From NCBI RefSeq assembly GCF_003952165.1, contig NZ_RXFT01000024.1, positions 1 through 64,000 of the forward strand: DNA of 64,000 nt, given 5' to 3'. The position numbers and the translations under genes were made by a program. Each line of letters starts with the position of its first letter. Within the stretch, counting starts at the first letter, position 1. Under the pieces are notes generated by a model that was given only the letters and a program-made list of their open reading frames with translations, was not told the DNA's origin and did no database searches. This document shows positions 8,535 to 17,264 of this stretch, piece by piece. This stretch comes from Variovorax guangxiensis (GTDB lineage: Bacteria; Pseudomonadota; Gammaproteobacteria; Burkholderiales; Burkholderiaceae_C).

Positions 8535-9239
8535 ATGACGATGATTGGCGACGACCTCCAGCAAGTAAACAACCGGATCGCGAAGGCATGTGTAACGGCC
8601 GGCCGCGACCCGGCCGGAGTGCGCCTTCTGGCGGTGTCCAAGACCTTCGGCCCCGATGCGGTGCGCGAGGCGCATGCGGCGGGCCAGTCGGCCTTCGGCG
8701 AGAACTACGTGCAGGAGGGGCTGGACAAGATCGAAGCGCTCGCGGACCTGCGTTCTTCCCTCGAATGGCACTGCATCGGGCCGCTCCAGAGCAACAAGAC
8801 GCGGCCCGTGGCCGAGCACTTCGACTGGGTCCACAGCATCGACAGATTGAAGATCGCCGAGCGTCTTTCGGCCCAGCGGCCGGCGCATCTGCCGCCGCTG
8901 AATGTATGCCTTCAGGTTAATGTGGACGGCGGCGCGAACAAGTCCGGCGTGCCGCCGGAAGAGGTGCTCGCGCTGGCCCGCGCTGTGGCGGCTTTGCCAC
9001 AACTTCGGCTGCGCGGGCTGATGGCGATTCCCGAGCCGGCGACCGGCTTCGAAGCGCAGCGCGAACTGTGCCTGCGCGCGCATGCGGTGTACCAGTCGAT
9101 CCGCGACGCGGGCATCGCGCTCGACACACTCTCGCTGGGCATGAGCGGCGATCTCGAAGCCGCCATCAGCGCCGGCAGCACGATGGTGCGGGTAGGCACG
9201 GCAATCTTCGGCGGCCGCAACTACGCCAAGCCGGCCTGA
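8535..9239 (+). CDS. yggS: YggS family pyridoxal phosphate homeostasis protein
   Basis: 234 residues. A single-domain alanine-racemase-like barrel that binds PLP without known catalysis and buffers vitamin B6 pools. The PLP lysine is Lys36 in LLAVSKTF; GENYVQEG, WHCIGPLQSNK and LSLGMSGDLEAAI are the other signature blocks. ATG 8535 is taken as start; ATG 8541 is equally possible. A TACGAT hexamer ends 11 nt before the start. The gene is divergent from pilT across 51 nt. Its stop is followed by a perfect 12-bp palindrome (9238-9249) that exactly fills the gap to the convergent Lrp-type gene. Confidence 0.93.
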   Translation: MTMIGDDLQQVNNRIAKACVTAGRDPAGVRLLAVSKTFGPDAVREAHAAGQSAFGENYVQEGLDKIEALADLRSSLEWHCIGPLQSNKTRPVAEHFDWVHSIDRLKIAERLSAQRPAHLPPLNVCLQVNVDGGANKSGVPPEEVLALARAVAALPQLRLRGLMAIPEPATGFEAQRELCLRAHAVYQSIRDAGIALDTLSLGMSGDLEAAISAGSTMVRVGTAIFGGRNYAKPA

Positions 9240-9249
9240 CGGGCCCGTC

Positions 9250-9717
9250 TCAGACCCCCAGCGGCAGCCGCGCGCTGTTCTTCACTTCCTCCATCACCGC
9301 ATAGGTCCGCGTCTCGCGCACGCCGGGCAGTTGCCACAGCACGGTGCCCGCGAACTCGCGGTAGGCGGCCATGTCGGCCATGCGGGTCTTGAGCAGGTAG
9401 TCGAAGCCGCCGGCGACCATGTGGCATTCCATGATCTCGTCGCGCACCTGCACGGCGGCCTTGAACTGGTCGAACACGTTGGGCGTGGTGCGGTCCAGCA
9501 GCACCTCGACGAAGACGGTGAAGCCGCGGCCCAGCTTGTGCGGATCGAGCCGTGCCTCGTAGCCCTGGATGAACCCGTCGCGCGTGAGCCGCTGCACCCG
9601 CGCCAGCACGGCCGTGGGCGAAAGCGCCACCGCCTCGGCGAGCTTGAGGTTGGTGATGCGGCCGTCTTCCTGAAGGATCTTCAGCAGACGCAGATCGATG
9701 CGGTCCAGGTCGAGCAT
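9250..9717 (-). CDS. Lrp/AsnC family transcriptional regulator
   Basis: 155 residues from ATG 9717. The N-terminal winged helix-turn-helix (about 1-55, with LKILQEDGRITNLKLAEAV and SPTAVLARVQRL) is followed by the RAM ligand-binding domain (GFTVFVEV, VAGGFDYLLK). Such proteins are octameric, amino-acid-responsive regulators of amino acid uptake and breakdown. I prefer 9717 to ATG 9741 because a GATAAT hexamer ends 6 nt upstream of 9717 on the coding strand, consistent with a leaderless transcript. No divergent target gene is next to it, so the regulon is unknown; gdhA lies 1.3 kb away. Confidence 0.88.
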   Translation of the reverse strand: MLDLDRIDLRLLKILQEDGRITNLKLAEAVALSPTAVLARVQRLTRDGFIQGYEARLDPHKLGRGFTVFVEVLLDRTTPNVFDQFKAAVQVRDEIMECHMVAGGFDYLLKTRMADMAAYREFAGTVLWQLPGVRETRTYAVMEEVKNSARLPLGV

Positions 9718-9723
9718 CGGAGG

Positions 9724-9729
9724 ATTATC
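9724..9729 (-). promoter_or_regulatory. Candidate -10 element of the Lrp-type gene
   Basis: GATAAT on the minus strand, 6 nt upstream of the start codon at 9717, with no ribosome binding site between. The spacing would place the transcript start at or next to the A of the start codon. Confidence 0.4.
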
Positions 9730-9862
9730 CGGCTCGGGCATCGATTCGTGGCAAAAGATGCGGGTTATGGAGGCAGGCTATAGGAGATAGAACCAAGGAA
9801 CTGCCGCCGGCCTACCCTCGCTTACCCAAGGAGCGGGGGGAGGCCGAGGCATTCCGTCCCCG

Positions 9863-10321
9863 TCAGCGGAGCTGGGTCTGCGGTTGCGCGGCCGCTTGCT
9901 GGTTCTTCAGTTGGTCGACGAGCGCGCTGTAGGCAGGGCTCGCGCGCAGTCGTGCGTACTCGGCGGCGGCCTCGCGGTAGCCGGGCCTCATCGTGTCGGC
10001 ACCGGCTTCGCCGCTCTGCCTGGCCGCCAGGCCCGAGCGGATCCACAGCTGCGTGTCGGCAGCCACTGCGGCGCGGGAGTTGGCCGACACCACCACCGCC
10101 TGCTGCTCGTAGCCGCTGGTGTAGCCCTGCGTGGGCGCGGTCTTCAGCCACTGCACCGCGTCGGCGGTCACGGCGGCGCGCGTGGTCGAGGAGACCAGCG
10201 GCGCGGGACGCGGATCGCCCTCGGCGTAGTTGCCGGCGAAGCTCGGCGCGGCGATCGTGCCCAGCAGGGCGGCGAGGGCGGCGGTGCCGATCAGACGGGT
10301 GGCGGAAGCTTGCTTGCTCAT
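9863..10321 (-). CDS. Exported DUF4148-like small protein with two repeats
   Basis: 152 residues. A signal peptide is clear (hydrophobic core at 10-25, cleavage after PSFA near 29). The mature part contains two copies of an R-A-A-V-x-A-D-x-x-x-W unit, at about 48-58 and 83-93, resembling the short helical units of DUF4148 proteins common in Burkholderiales. Function is unknown. It lies on the same strand as, and 126 nt downstream of, a second small DUF4148-like gene, so the two may be related by duplication. Confidence 0.6.
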   Translation of the reverse strand: MSKQASATRLIGTAALAALLGTIAAPSFAGNYAEGDPRPAPLVSSTTRAAVTADAVQWLKTAPTQGYTSGYEQQAVVVSANSRAAVAADTQLWIRSGLAARQSGEAGADTMRPGYREAAAEYARLRASPAYSALVDQLKNQQAAAQPQTQLR

Positions 10322-10447
10322 TCGTTACTCCTTGATGTGTGACGTCGGTTGGTTTGCCTTGGTTGGTGAAGCCAACTCTACGAAGCGGATCTGCTGGGTC
10401 GATAACCCGTCGATGACGTTTCTGTCATCTACGGATGTGGCGCATGC

Positions 10448-10771
10448 CTATCGCTCGCCCGAGGGGATCGTTCCCGCCCGCATCGCCTTGATGGCCTCGG
10501 CCTCCACCGCTTCGCGCGTGGCGGGCTGGCCGGTGCGCGCGGCAGGCCAGGGCGCGCCGCGGCTCACGTTGTTCCAGGCGGGCTGCTTCTGCGCCGTTGC
10601 CAGCTCTGCCACGACCCTGTCGCGCGACGGATCCTGCTTCGCGTGATCAGGGAAGCGCGTCACGCCGGCCTCGGTGGGGGCGAAGTGGTATTCGCCCGCG
10701 GCGGACGCTGCCAGCGGAATCAGCGCGGCGGCGAGAAGGGAGGAAGAAACAAGAATCTTGCGGTGCGGCAT
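10448..10771 (-). CDS. Exported DUF4148-like small protein
   Basis: 107 residues with a signal peptide (cleavage after AASAA near 24). The C-terminal half has the family pattern of S/T-R-x-x-V-x-A-E-x followed by R-A-G-T-I-P-S-G-E at the end. These proteins are periplasmic and mostly of unknown role; several are reported as abundant or stress-linked in Burkholderiales. The start has a GGAGATACC site just upstream. The neighbouring gene 9863-10321 is a looser relative. Confidence 0.65.
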   Translation of the reverse strand: MPHRKILVSSSLLAAALIPLAASAAGEYHFAPTEAGVTRFPDHAKQDPSRDRVVAELATAQKQPAWNNVSRGAPWPAARTGQPATREAVEAEAIKAMRAGTIPSGER

Positions 10772-11001
10772 GGTCGGTATCTCCTGGTTGTCCGTCGTCG
10801 CCGGGATGGCGCGACCATGCCAATCTAGGAAGCGAGCCGGTCAACCTCCGCACGCCGCGATTACATCGGCGCAATGTCGACCCGGCAGGCCAGCCAACCT
10901 CTCTTGCATAACCGCCTCCGCGGCGCGCATAAGCCATGGCGCAACGCGCGGCGGAGGTCTATCGTTGCGGCCACCCTAACAAACCAAGCAAGGGAACTCA
11001 T

Positions 11002-12276
11002 ATGAGCGAACAACTCTCCTTCGTCAGTCCTACAGCCAACAGCCCGTGGGGCACCTATCTCTCGCAGGTCGACCGCGTCGTGCCGTACCTCGGCCCGCTG
11101 GCCCGCTGGGTCGAAACCCTCAAGCGCCCCAAGCGCGCGCTCATCGTCGACGTGCCCATCGAGATGGACGACGGCACCATCGCCCACTTCGAGGGCTACC
11201 GCGTGCAGCACAACATGAGCCGCGGCCCGGGCAAGGGCGGCATCCGCTTCCATCCCGACGTCACGCTCGAAGAAGTGATGGCCCTGTCGGCCTGGATGAC
11301 CATCAAGACGGCCGCCGTGAACCTGCCGTACGGCGGCGCCAAGGGCGGCATCCGCGTCGACCCGAAGAAACTCTCGCTGCAGGAGCTCGAGAAAGTCACC
11401 CGCCGCTACACCAGCGAGATCGGCATCATCATCGGCCCGCACACCGACATCCCCGCGCCCGACGTCAACACCAACGCGCAGATCATGGCGTGGATGATGG
11501 ACACCTACTCGATGAACGTCGGCGGCACCGCCACCGGCGTCGTCACCGGAAAGCCCCTGCACCTGGGCGGCTCGCTGGGCCGCGTGAAGGCCACCGGCCG
11601 CGGCGTGTTCGTCACCGGCCGCGAAGCCGCGCGCCGCCTCGGCATGGACCTGCGCGGCGCGCGCATCGCAGTGCAGGGCTTCGGCAACGTGGGCTCCGTT
11701 GCGGCCGAACTCTTCGCCGACGCCGGCGCCAAGATTGTCGCCGTGCAGGACCACACCGGCACCATCGTCAACAGCAACGGCCTCGACCTCGCCAAGCTCG
11801 TGCCCATCTCGCGCACCGACGGCGTGGTCGGCTTCAAGGCCGGCGGCGACATCGTGCCGAACGAGGACTTCTGGAACACGCCCTGCGACATCCTGATTCC
11901 GGCCGCCCTCGAAGGCCAGCTCACCGCCGAACGCGCGCAGAAGACCACCGCCAAGCTCGTGCTCGAAGGCGCCAACGGCCCCACCGTGCCGCAGGCCGAC
12001 GACATCCTCGCCGAGCGCGGCGTGCTGGTGGTGCCCGACGTGATCTGCAACGCCGGCGGCGTGACGGTCAGCTACTTCGAATGGGTGCAGGACTTCTCGT
12101 CCTTCTTCTGGGACGAGGACGAGATCAACGTGCGCCTCGACCGCATCATGATGAACGCGCTCAACCACATCTGGGACACGGCCGACAAGCACAAGATCAC
12201 GCTGCGCACCGCAACTTACGCGGTGGCCTGCGAACGCATCCTGATGGCTCGCCAGGAGCGAGGCCTGTATCCCTGA
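11002..12276 (+). CDS. gdhA: Glutamate dehydrogenase (Glu/Leu/Phe/Val dehydrogenase family)
   Basis: 424 residues, hexameric small-subunit type. The N-terminal dimerisation and substrate domain contains GPGKGGIRFHP (77-86) and the catalytic lysine Lys114 in LPYGGAKGGI. The C-terminal Rossmann domain has VQGFGNVGS near 220. It interconverts glutamate and 2-oxoglutarate plus ammonia, linking nitrogen and carbon metabolism. ATG 11002 is preceded by AAGGGA; an in-frame ATG at 10936 lies in the leader. A 230-nt gap upstream probably holds the promoter, but I see no convincing -35/-10 pair. Confidence 0.93.
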   Translation: MSEQLSFVSPTANSPWGTYLSQVDRVVPYLGPLARWVETLKRPKRALIVDVPIEMDDGTIAHFEGYRVQHNMSRGPGKGGIRFHPDVTLEEVMALSAWMTIKTAAVNLPYGGAKGGIRVDPKKLSLQELEKVTRRYTSEIGIIIGPHTDIPAPDVNTNAQIMAWMMDTYSMNVGGTATGVVTGKPLHLGGSLGRVKATGRGVFVTGREAARRLGMDLRGARIAVQGFGNVGSVAAELFADAGAKIVAVQDHTGTIVNSNGLDLAKLVPISRTDGVVGFKAGGDIVPNEDFWNTPCDILIPAALEGQLTAERAQKTTAKLVLEGANGPTVPQADDILAERGVLVVPDVICNAGGVTVSYFEWVQDFSSFFWDEDEINVRLDRIMMNALNHIWDTADKHKITLRTATYAVACERILMARQERGLYP

Positions 12277-12310
12277 TCGCGAAGCAACGGTCCCTGTATC
12301 CTGCGGGCCC

Positions 12311-12832
12311 ATGAGCGGCCCGCCCATCCACCTCGATCCCGCGTTCATCGCGTCGCCCGATGCCCTTCTTGAATGGCTTCGGTCCGCGGTGACGTGGGAC
12401 GAGCGCATGCGCGCACGCAAGACCGCCAGCTTCGGCGTGCCCTACGACTATTCGCAGATTGCCTATGAGGCGGTGCCGATTCCCCCGGAACTGGAAGTCC
12501 TGTGCGGCAGGATCGAAGCCACGCTCGGGTTCCGTCCCAACAATTGCCTGCTGAACCACTATGCCGATGGCGCGTCGTCGATGGGCTTCCATTCGGACGA
12601 CATCGCGGCATTGGCACCCGGCACCGGCGTCGCCATCGTATCGGTCGGGGCCACCCGGTCTATCGCGTACCGCAGCAAGGCTGACAGCAGCTTGCGCTTC
12701 CATTACCCGCTTTCCCACGGCTCGCTGCTCTATATGTCCGACGCCGTCCAACGGGAGTGGCTCCACGCCATTCCCAAGGCCGAAGGCGTTGGCGAGCGCA
12801 TCAGCCTGACGTTTCGTGCGATCCTGAAATGA
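12311..12832 (+). CDS. AlkB-like 2-oxoglutarate/Fe(II)-dependent dioxygenase
   Basis: 173 residues forming one double-stranded beta helix. The iron ligands are His94 and Asp96 (GFHSDD) and His152 (WLHAIPK); Arg163 and Arg169 (RISLTFR) are placed to bind 2-oxoglutarate, and the N-H-Y-A-D-G motif before the iron site is AlkB-like. Relatives remove alkyl groups from DNA or RNA bases, but some act on proteins or lipids. The protein lacks the longer N-terminal nucleotide-recognition lid of E. coli AlkB. A TATCCT hexamer ends 8 nt before ATG and there is no ribosome binding site. Possibly cotranscribed with gdhA, 34 nt upstream. Confidence 0.82.
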   Translation: MSGPPIHLDPAFIASPDALLEWLRSAVTWDERMRARKTASFGVPYDYSQIAYEAVPIPPELEVLCGRIEATLGFRPNNCLLNHYADGASSMGFHSDDIAALAPGTGVAIVSVGATRSIAYRSKADSSLRFHYPLSHGSLLYMSDAVQREWLHAIPKAEGVGERISLTFRAILK

Positions 12833-12922
12833 CGGCGTTGCTCGTGTAGCGCGCGAGTCGCGCTCGAGAGCCTTTCCGCTGGCTGATGATTTCTTGACGC
12901 CCAGAGAAGCTACGCTCAGGGG

Positions 12923-13585
12923 ATGAGCACTCCTCCCGCGCAGAACTGTCCCTCACTTCCTGAACTTCCCCCTGAAAGCGCCGCCCGCCTGCAGGCCCTG
13001 ATGGCCAGCGGGCAGCGGCGGCTGCTGGGGCTCGTCGGCGCGCCCGGCGCGGGCAAGTCGACGCTCGCGGCGGCGCTCCTGCAGGCGGTGGGCGCGGAGC
13101 GTGCCCAGGTCGTTCCCATGGACGGCTTCCACCTTGCCAACGTCGAGCTGCAACGGCTCGGACGCGCCGGCCGCAAGGGTGCTCCCGACACCTTCGACAG
13201 CGCCGGTTACGTCGCGCTGCTGCAGCGCCTGCGCGAGCAGCGGCCCGACGGGGGCATCGTCTACGCGCCCGAGTTCCGCCGCGAGATCGAGGAGCCGATC
13301 GCCGGCGCGATCGCGGTGCTGCCTTCTACCCAGCTCGTCATCACCGAAGGCAACTACCTGCTGCACGACGTCGGCCCGTGGGCCGGCGCGGCGGCGATGC
13401 TCGACGAGGTCTGGTACGTGGACATCGACGACGCGGTGCGCGAGGCGCGGCTGGTGCGCCGCCACCAGCAGTTCGGCCGCAGCGCCGAAGAAGCGCGCGC
13501 CTGGGTGGAGAGCACCGATGCGCCGAACGCGCGGCTGATCGCGGCGACGCGGGTGCGCGCGCATCACGTGCTGCCCTGGTCCTGA
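12923..13585 (+). CDS. Nucleoside/nucleotide kinase family P-loop protein
   Basis: 220 residues. Walker A is GAPGAGKST at 39-47, followed by VPMDGFHLAN (substrate Asp region of the uridine kinase/pantothenate kinase/phosphoribulokinase group), LVITEGNYLL as the second acidic block and a lid-like region rich in Arg near 180 (VREARLVRRHQQFG). This matches the group annotated as nucleoside/nucleotide kinase or fructose/pantothenate kinase-like proteins. Substrate unknown. It stands alone between an AlkB-like gene and a lipoprotein gene. A TACGCT hexamer ends 6 nt before ATG. Confidence 0.8.
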   Translation: MSTPPAQNCPSLPELPPESAARLQALMASGQRRLLGLVGAPGAGKSTLAAALLQAVGAERAQVVPMDGFHLANVELQRLGRAGRKGAPDTFDSAGYVALLQRLREQRPDGGIVYAPEFRREIEEPIAGAIAVLPSTQLVITEGNYLLHDVGPWAGAAAMLDEVWYVDIDDAVREARLVRRHQQFGRSAEEARAWVESTDAPNARLIAATRVRAHHVLPWS

Positions 13586-13671
13586 AAATTTCGGCATTGC
13601 GGCGGGAACGCGCTTGCACGGGCGCGCTCGAAGGCTTGCCGGCAAGGCCGCCGGTTAGCATTCGCCGCTTC

Positions 13672-14421
13672 ATGCCGTCCATGCACTCCAATTCCCTGTT
13701 CGCCATCCGTGCCCCGGTCCGTAAACCGGTTCTCGCCCTGGGCCTGCTCTGCGCCGTTCTCGTGCTCGCCGGTTGCGGCAGTACCTCCCGCCGGGTCAAC
13801 TACGAACCCGAGGCCTTCGGCTCCACCACCACCCACACCCGCGACTACGAGGCCACCGAGGCCCAGACCTGCGAGGCCGCGCGCCGTGCGCTGTTGAGCC
13901 AGGGCTACATGATCACGGCCGCCAACTCCGACCTCGTGACCGGGCGCAAGAGCTTCCAGCCGGCGGCCGAGGTGCATGTGGAAGTCGAGTTCCGCGTGGT
14001 TTGCGCGCGCGAGAGCACCCGCGGCGGCAAGACGAGCAGGAGCACCGTGGCCTTCGCCACCGCGCTGCAGGACCGCTACGGGCTCAAGAAGGTGAACAAC
14101 TCGGCGAGCCTCGGCGTGGGCGCTATCGGCTCGCTCTCGCTGCCGTTCTCGGGCAGCGACGACGCGATGGTGAAAGTGGCGAGCGAGACGCTGACCGACG
14201 AGCGCTTCTACGACCGCTTCTTCGCGCTGCTCGATCGCTTCCTGGAAGGCCCGGAGGCAGAAGCCGAGGACGAGGCCGCGACCAAGCCCGAGGAAACGCC
14301 GGTCGCATCGCCGGCCCCGGTGCCCATGCCTGTGCCTGCGCCTGCGCCCGCCATCGCTCCGGCCTCCGAGCCGGCGCCGGCCGTCACCTACCCTGTGACT
14401 TCATCGCCCAACCGGGGCTGA
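13672..14421 (+). CDS. DUF2242 family lipoprotein
   Basis: 249 residues. The N-terminal hydrophobic segment ends in a lipobox (LAGC, Cys35). The central region (about 40-190) has the DUF2242 features as I remember them: YEPEAFGSTTTHTRDY, QTCEAARRALLSQGY and VHVEVEFRVVC. The C-terminal 60 residues are an acidic then Pro/Ala-rich tail made of short P-A-P/V-P repeats. It is predicted to sit in the outer or inner membrane facing the periplasm; role unknown. ATG 13681 is an alternative start. Family restricted largely to Burkholderiales, which supports the taxonomic placement. Confidence 0.75.
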   Translation: MPSMHSNSLFAIRAPVRKPVLALGLLCAVLVLAGCGSTSRRVNYEPEAFGSTTTHTRDYEATEAQTCEAARRALLSQGYMITAANSDLVTGRKSFQPAAEVHVEVEFRVVCARESTRGGKTSRSTVAFATALQDRYGLKKVNNSASLGVGAIGSLSLPFSGSDDAMVKVASETLTDERFYDRFFALLDRFLEGPEAEAEDEAATKPEETPVASPAPVPMPVPAPAPAIAPASEPAPAVTYPVTSSPNRG

Positions 14422-14452
14422 CGCCGAAAGGCCTGGATACCAAGACGCGTCT

Positions 14453-14458
14453 TACAAT
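14453..14458 (+). promoter_or_regulatory. Candidate -10 element of the marR-like gene
   Basis: TACAAT, a 5 of 6 match to the sigma-70 consensus, ends 6 nt before ATG 14465. No ribosome binding site lies between, so the transcript would start at or near the start codon. Confidence 0.45.
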
Positions 14459-14464
14459 CCGGGC

Positions 14465-14935
14465 ATGGCTCCCACCATCCCCGATACGGCGCAATGCGCC
14501 TCGCGTCTTCGCTCCTCGGTGTCGTTGCTCTCCCGCCAGCTTCGCGGCGGCAGTGCCACGCCGGAGGGGCCGAGCGTGGCCAAGCTCAGCGTGCTGGGCC
14601 AGCTCCACCGGCACGGGCCGTGCACGCCCACCGCGCTGGCGGGGTTCGAGCGCGTCAAGCTCCAGTCGCTGACCCGGCTGCTGGCCGAACTGGAAGCCGA
14701 GGGCTGGATCGGCCGCGCGCCGCATCCGGCCGACGGGCGCCAGTGGCTGCTGTCGCTCACCCCCGAGGGCATGCTACGGCTGAAGGCGATCATGCGCACG
14801 CGCGAGGCGGCGCTGGCCGAGGCGATCGGAGCCACGCTCGATGAAGGCCAGCGCGCCCTGCTGCTCGAAGCCTGCGGGCTGATCGACGGCATTTCGGCCG
14901 CGCTCGACGGCGGCGCGAAGCCGCCCGGGCCATGA
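14465..14935 (+). CDS. MarR family transcriptional regulator
   Basis: 156 residues with the MarR winged helix: the recognition region LQSLTRLLAELEAEGWIGRA and the wing HPADGRQWLLSLTPEG are typical. MarR proteins are dimers that repress their own operon until they bind a phenolic or aromatic ligand. The next gene, a FUSC exporter, overlaps by ATGA, so this regulator probably controls its export pump. Start as given; see the TACAAT element just upstream. Confidence 0.88.
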   Translation: MAPTIPDTAQCASRLRSSVSLLSRQLRGGSATPEGPSVAKLSVLGQLHRHGPCTPTALAGFERVKLQSLTRLLAELEAEGWIGRAPHPADGRQWLLSLTPEGMLRLKAIMRTREAALAEAIGATLDEGQRALLLEACGLIDGISAALDGGAKPPGP

Positions 14936-15933
14936 ACGGCGCGCGCGCGCTGCAACGCCTCGCCGACCCCTGGCGCAACGGCCGCTGGCGTCCCGGCGTG
15001 CAGCTCGCCGTGGCGGTGGCCATCGCATGGTGCGTCGCTACCGCGCTGCATCTGCCCGAGAGCTTCTGGGCCGTGATGAGCGTGCTGATCGTCATGCGCC
15101 CGAGCGCCGGTTCCACGCTCGACGCCGGCTGGGACCGCGTGCGCGGCACCGCGGCTGGCGCGCTGGCCGGCATGGCGGGCGTCTGGCTGCAGCATCACGG
15201 CGCACAGCCGATCGCGACCACGCTGGCCCTCGTCGTACTGCTCGCTTTCGCCAGCGCCTCGGTGCCGGGCATGCGCAGCGCGCCGGTGGCGGCGCTCATC
15301 ATCCTGTCTGCCGGCGGCATTCCCGGCCATTCGCCGCTGCAGGTGGCGCTGCTGCGCATGGTGCAGATCGGCATCGGCGTGGGCGTGGCGCTGGTGGTCT
15401 CGACGGTGATGTCGGAGTACCACGCGGGCGCGCGTTTCGACGAGGGCTGCGCGGCGCTGCTGCGCGGCATCGCAAGGCGCATGTCCGCCTCGCGCCGTCC
15501 CATCGATGCCGGGGAGATCGAGCGCATCCAGGCAGGTACGCGCGCCGCGCTGGTCCGCCTGGCGGCGCTGGCCGGCAGCGCCGACCTCGAAGCGCGATGG
15601 TGGCGCCGGGGCGGCACGAGCGGCAGCTATCGCGACAAGGCCCGGCTGGCGGCGCGCATCTTCCAGGACGCCACGGTGCTCGACCGCGTGTTCCGCCTGG
15701 CGCCCGGCACGCGGGCCGAAGCCGCGCAGGCGGCCGGCGCGGCCATCGCGGGCATGGCCGACGCGCTCGAAGGCAAGCCCGCGCCGTCCGACCTGGACGA
15801 ACTGGCCCGCTGCGCAGCACAGGCTTCGTCGGGCGAAGGCGCTTCGAACGCGCTGCTGGCGGCGCCGCTGAACCTGCTGCTCGACGATCTGCGGCGCCTG
15901 CAAACCACGCTCGCCGCGCGCCCGCCGGCTTAG
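14932..15933 (+). CDS. FUSC family inner-membrane protein (aromatic acid exporter-like)
   Basis: 333 residues. The first half has about six hydrophobic segments (roughly 22-165), including the family-type SFWAVMSVLIVMRPSAGSTL segment; the second half is a cytoplasmic helical domain. FUSC proteins include the fusaric acid and p-hydroxybenzoate (AaeB) exporters, but this one has only one membrane block and is about half their length, as in the single-repeat FUSC group. It is coupled to the MarR gene by an overlapping ATGA. Partner periplasmic adaptor genes are not present. Confidence 0.78.
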   Translation: MNGARALQRLADPWRNGRWRPGVQLAVAVAIAWCVATALHLPESFWAVMSVLIVMRPSAGSTLDAGWDRVRGTAAGALAGMAGVWLQHHGAQPIATTLALVVLLAFASASVPGMRSAPVAALIILSAGGIPGHSPLQVALLRMVQIGIGVGVALVVSTVMSEYHAGARFDEGCAALLRGIARRMSASRRPIDAGEIERIQAGTRAALVRLAALAGSADLEARWWRRGGTSGSYRDKARLAARIFQDATVLDRVFRLAPGTRAEAAQAAGAAIAGMADALEGKPAPSDLDELARCAAQASSGEGASNALLAAPLNLLLDDLRRLQTTLAARPPA

Positions 15934-16006
15934 CCGGCCGGCCGGAGCGGGCATCGAACCGCCCTAGAATCTTCCGAAAATTCATTCGTTTCGGAGAGGG
16001 ACGGGC

Positions 16007-16525
16007 ATGGAAGACCAGTCGCAGGACGCGCGCTACGCGCCTCCGCAATCCCATGTGGAAGACGTGGTGCAGCCGGGCGGGGGCCAGTCGGGCGAGCTCG
16101 CATCGCGCGGCACGCGTTTTCTCGCCGCGATGCTCGACGCGGGCATCTCCATCGTGGCGATCTGGCTCCTCGCGAAGTTCACGCCCATCAATCTCTGGGA
16201 AGACGACGGCCTCGGCATGTGGGAGCCCCGCATCTCCAGCGCGGCCTCCGGCGTCGTCCTCTATCTCGTGCTGCACGGCTATCTGCTGGCCACCCGCGGC
16301 CAGACCATCGGCAAGGCGCTTTTCAGGATCCGGATCGCGCGGCCCGACGGCTCGCAGGCGCAGATCGGCCGCATCCTCGCGCTGCGCGACGGGCCGATGT
16401 TCTTCACCAGCATCTGGCCGCTGCTCGGGCCGATCTACGTGCTGATCGACTGCCTCTTCATCTTCCGCGCGTCGCGCCGCTGCCTGCACGACCAGATCGC
16501 CGACACCGTCGTGCTGCAAGCCTGA
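16007..16525 (+). CDS. RDD family membrane protein
   Basis: 172 residues. After a 30-residue polar N-terminus the RDD signature appears (ASRGTRFLAAMLDAG, Arg and Asp conserved), followed by three hydrophobic segments with GQTIGKALFRIRI between the second and third, another family hallmark. Substrate unknown; some RDD proteins are Na+/H+ antiporters. A TAGAAT hexamer lies at 15965-15970 and GGAGAGGGA precedes the start. First gene of an eight-gene block on the same strand. Confidence 0.85.
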   Translation: MEDQSQDARYAPPQSHVEDVVQPGGGQSGELASRGTRFLAAMLDAGISIVAIWLLAKFTPINLWEDDGLGMWEPRISSAASGVVLYLVLHGYLLATRGQTIGKALFRIRIARPDGSQAQIGRILALRDGPMFFTSIWPLLGPIYVLIDCLFIFRASRRCLHDQIADTVVLQA

Positions 16526-16541
16526 GCCGGGCGCGACGCCA

Positions 16542-17264
16542 GTGCGCCTCGACACGCTCTACACCGCCGAGACCCCTGAAGGCATCGCGCTCTCGCTGCG
16601 CCCGGCCGGGCTGGTCGCGCGCGGGCTGGCCTACCTCATCGACTTCGCGATCCGGCTCGGCATCTTCGTCGCGATCTCCATCGGCGTCGGCATGCTGGGC
16701 AAGATGGGCTTCGGCATCCTGCTGATCGCCTACTTCTGCCTGGAGTGGTTCTACCCTGTGGTCTTCGAGCTGACGCGCGCGGCCGCCACGCCCGGCAAGC
16801 GCGTGATGGGCCTGCGCGTGGTGATGGACTCGGGCCTGCCCGTCACGCCCGCCGCCGCGCTCACGCGCAACCTGCTGCGCGCGGCCGACTTCGTGCCTTC
16901 CTTCTACGGCGCGGGCATCGTGTCGATGCTGTGGCGCCACGACAGCAAGCGCCTGGGCGACCTCGCCGCCGGCACGCTGGTGGTGTTCAGCGACCAGGTG
17001 AGCCTGCACGGCAGCGTGCCCCCGGCCGAACCGCAGGCGCCCGCGCGGCCGCTGTCGGCGCGCGAGCAGATGGCCATCGTCTCGTGGGCCGGGCGCGCCA
17101 CCCGCCTCACGCCCGAGCGCTTCGACGAGCTTGCCCGCGTCGCGGAACCGGTGCTCGGGCCCGACACCACCGGCGCCTCGGCCTCGCAGCGCCTGCTCGG
17201 CGTGGCGCAGTGGGTGCTGGGCCGGCGCTCCGGTGCCGATGCGCAGGGAAGGGCGGTGCGATGA
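16542..17264 (+). CDS. RDD family membrane protein
   Basis: 240 residues from GTG 16542. RDD signature GLVARGLAYLIDFAIR near 26-41, then ATPGKRVMGLRVV and WRHDSKRLGDLAAGTLVVF, with three to four membrane helices and a 90-residue cytoplasmic C-terminal tail. It is only loosely similar to the RDD protein just upstream and is longer, like the RDD proteins that accompany SpoIIM/DUF58/MoxR clusters. Its stop overlaps the next start (ATGA). Confidence 0.85.
   Translation: MRLDTLYTAETPEGIALSLRPAGLVARGLAYLIDFAIRLGIFVAISIGVGMLGKMGFGILLIAYFCLEWFYPVVFELTRAAATPGKRVMGLRVVMDSGLPVTPAAALTRNLLRAADFVPSFYGAGIVSMLWRHDSKRLGDLAAGTLVVFSDQVSLHGSVPPAEPQAPARPLSAREQMAIVSWAGRATRLTPERFDELARVAEPVLGPDTTGASASQRLLGVAQWVLGRRSGADAQGRAVR

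Noticed and set aside
8484..9083. 200-residue N-terminal extension of pilT
   Set aside because: It is antisense of yggS; GTG 8483 gives the normal PilT length with a good ribosome binding site.
12894..12916. TTGACG and TACGCT as a full sigma-70 promoter for the kinase gene
   Set aside because: The spacer is only 11 nt, too short for a standard promoter; only the downstream hexamer is kept as a weak leaderless candidate.
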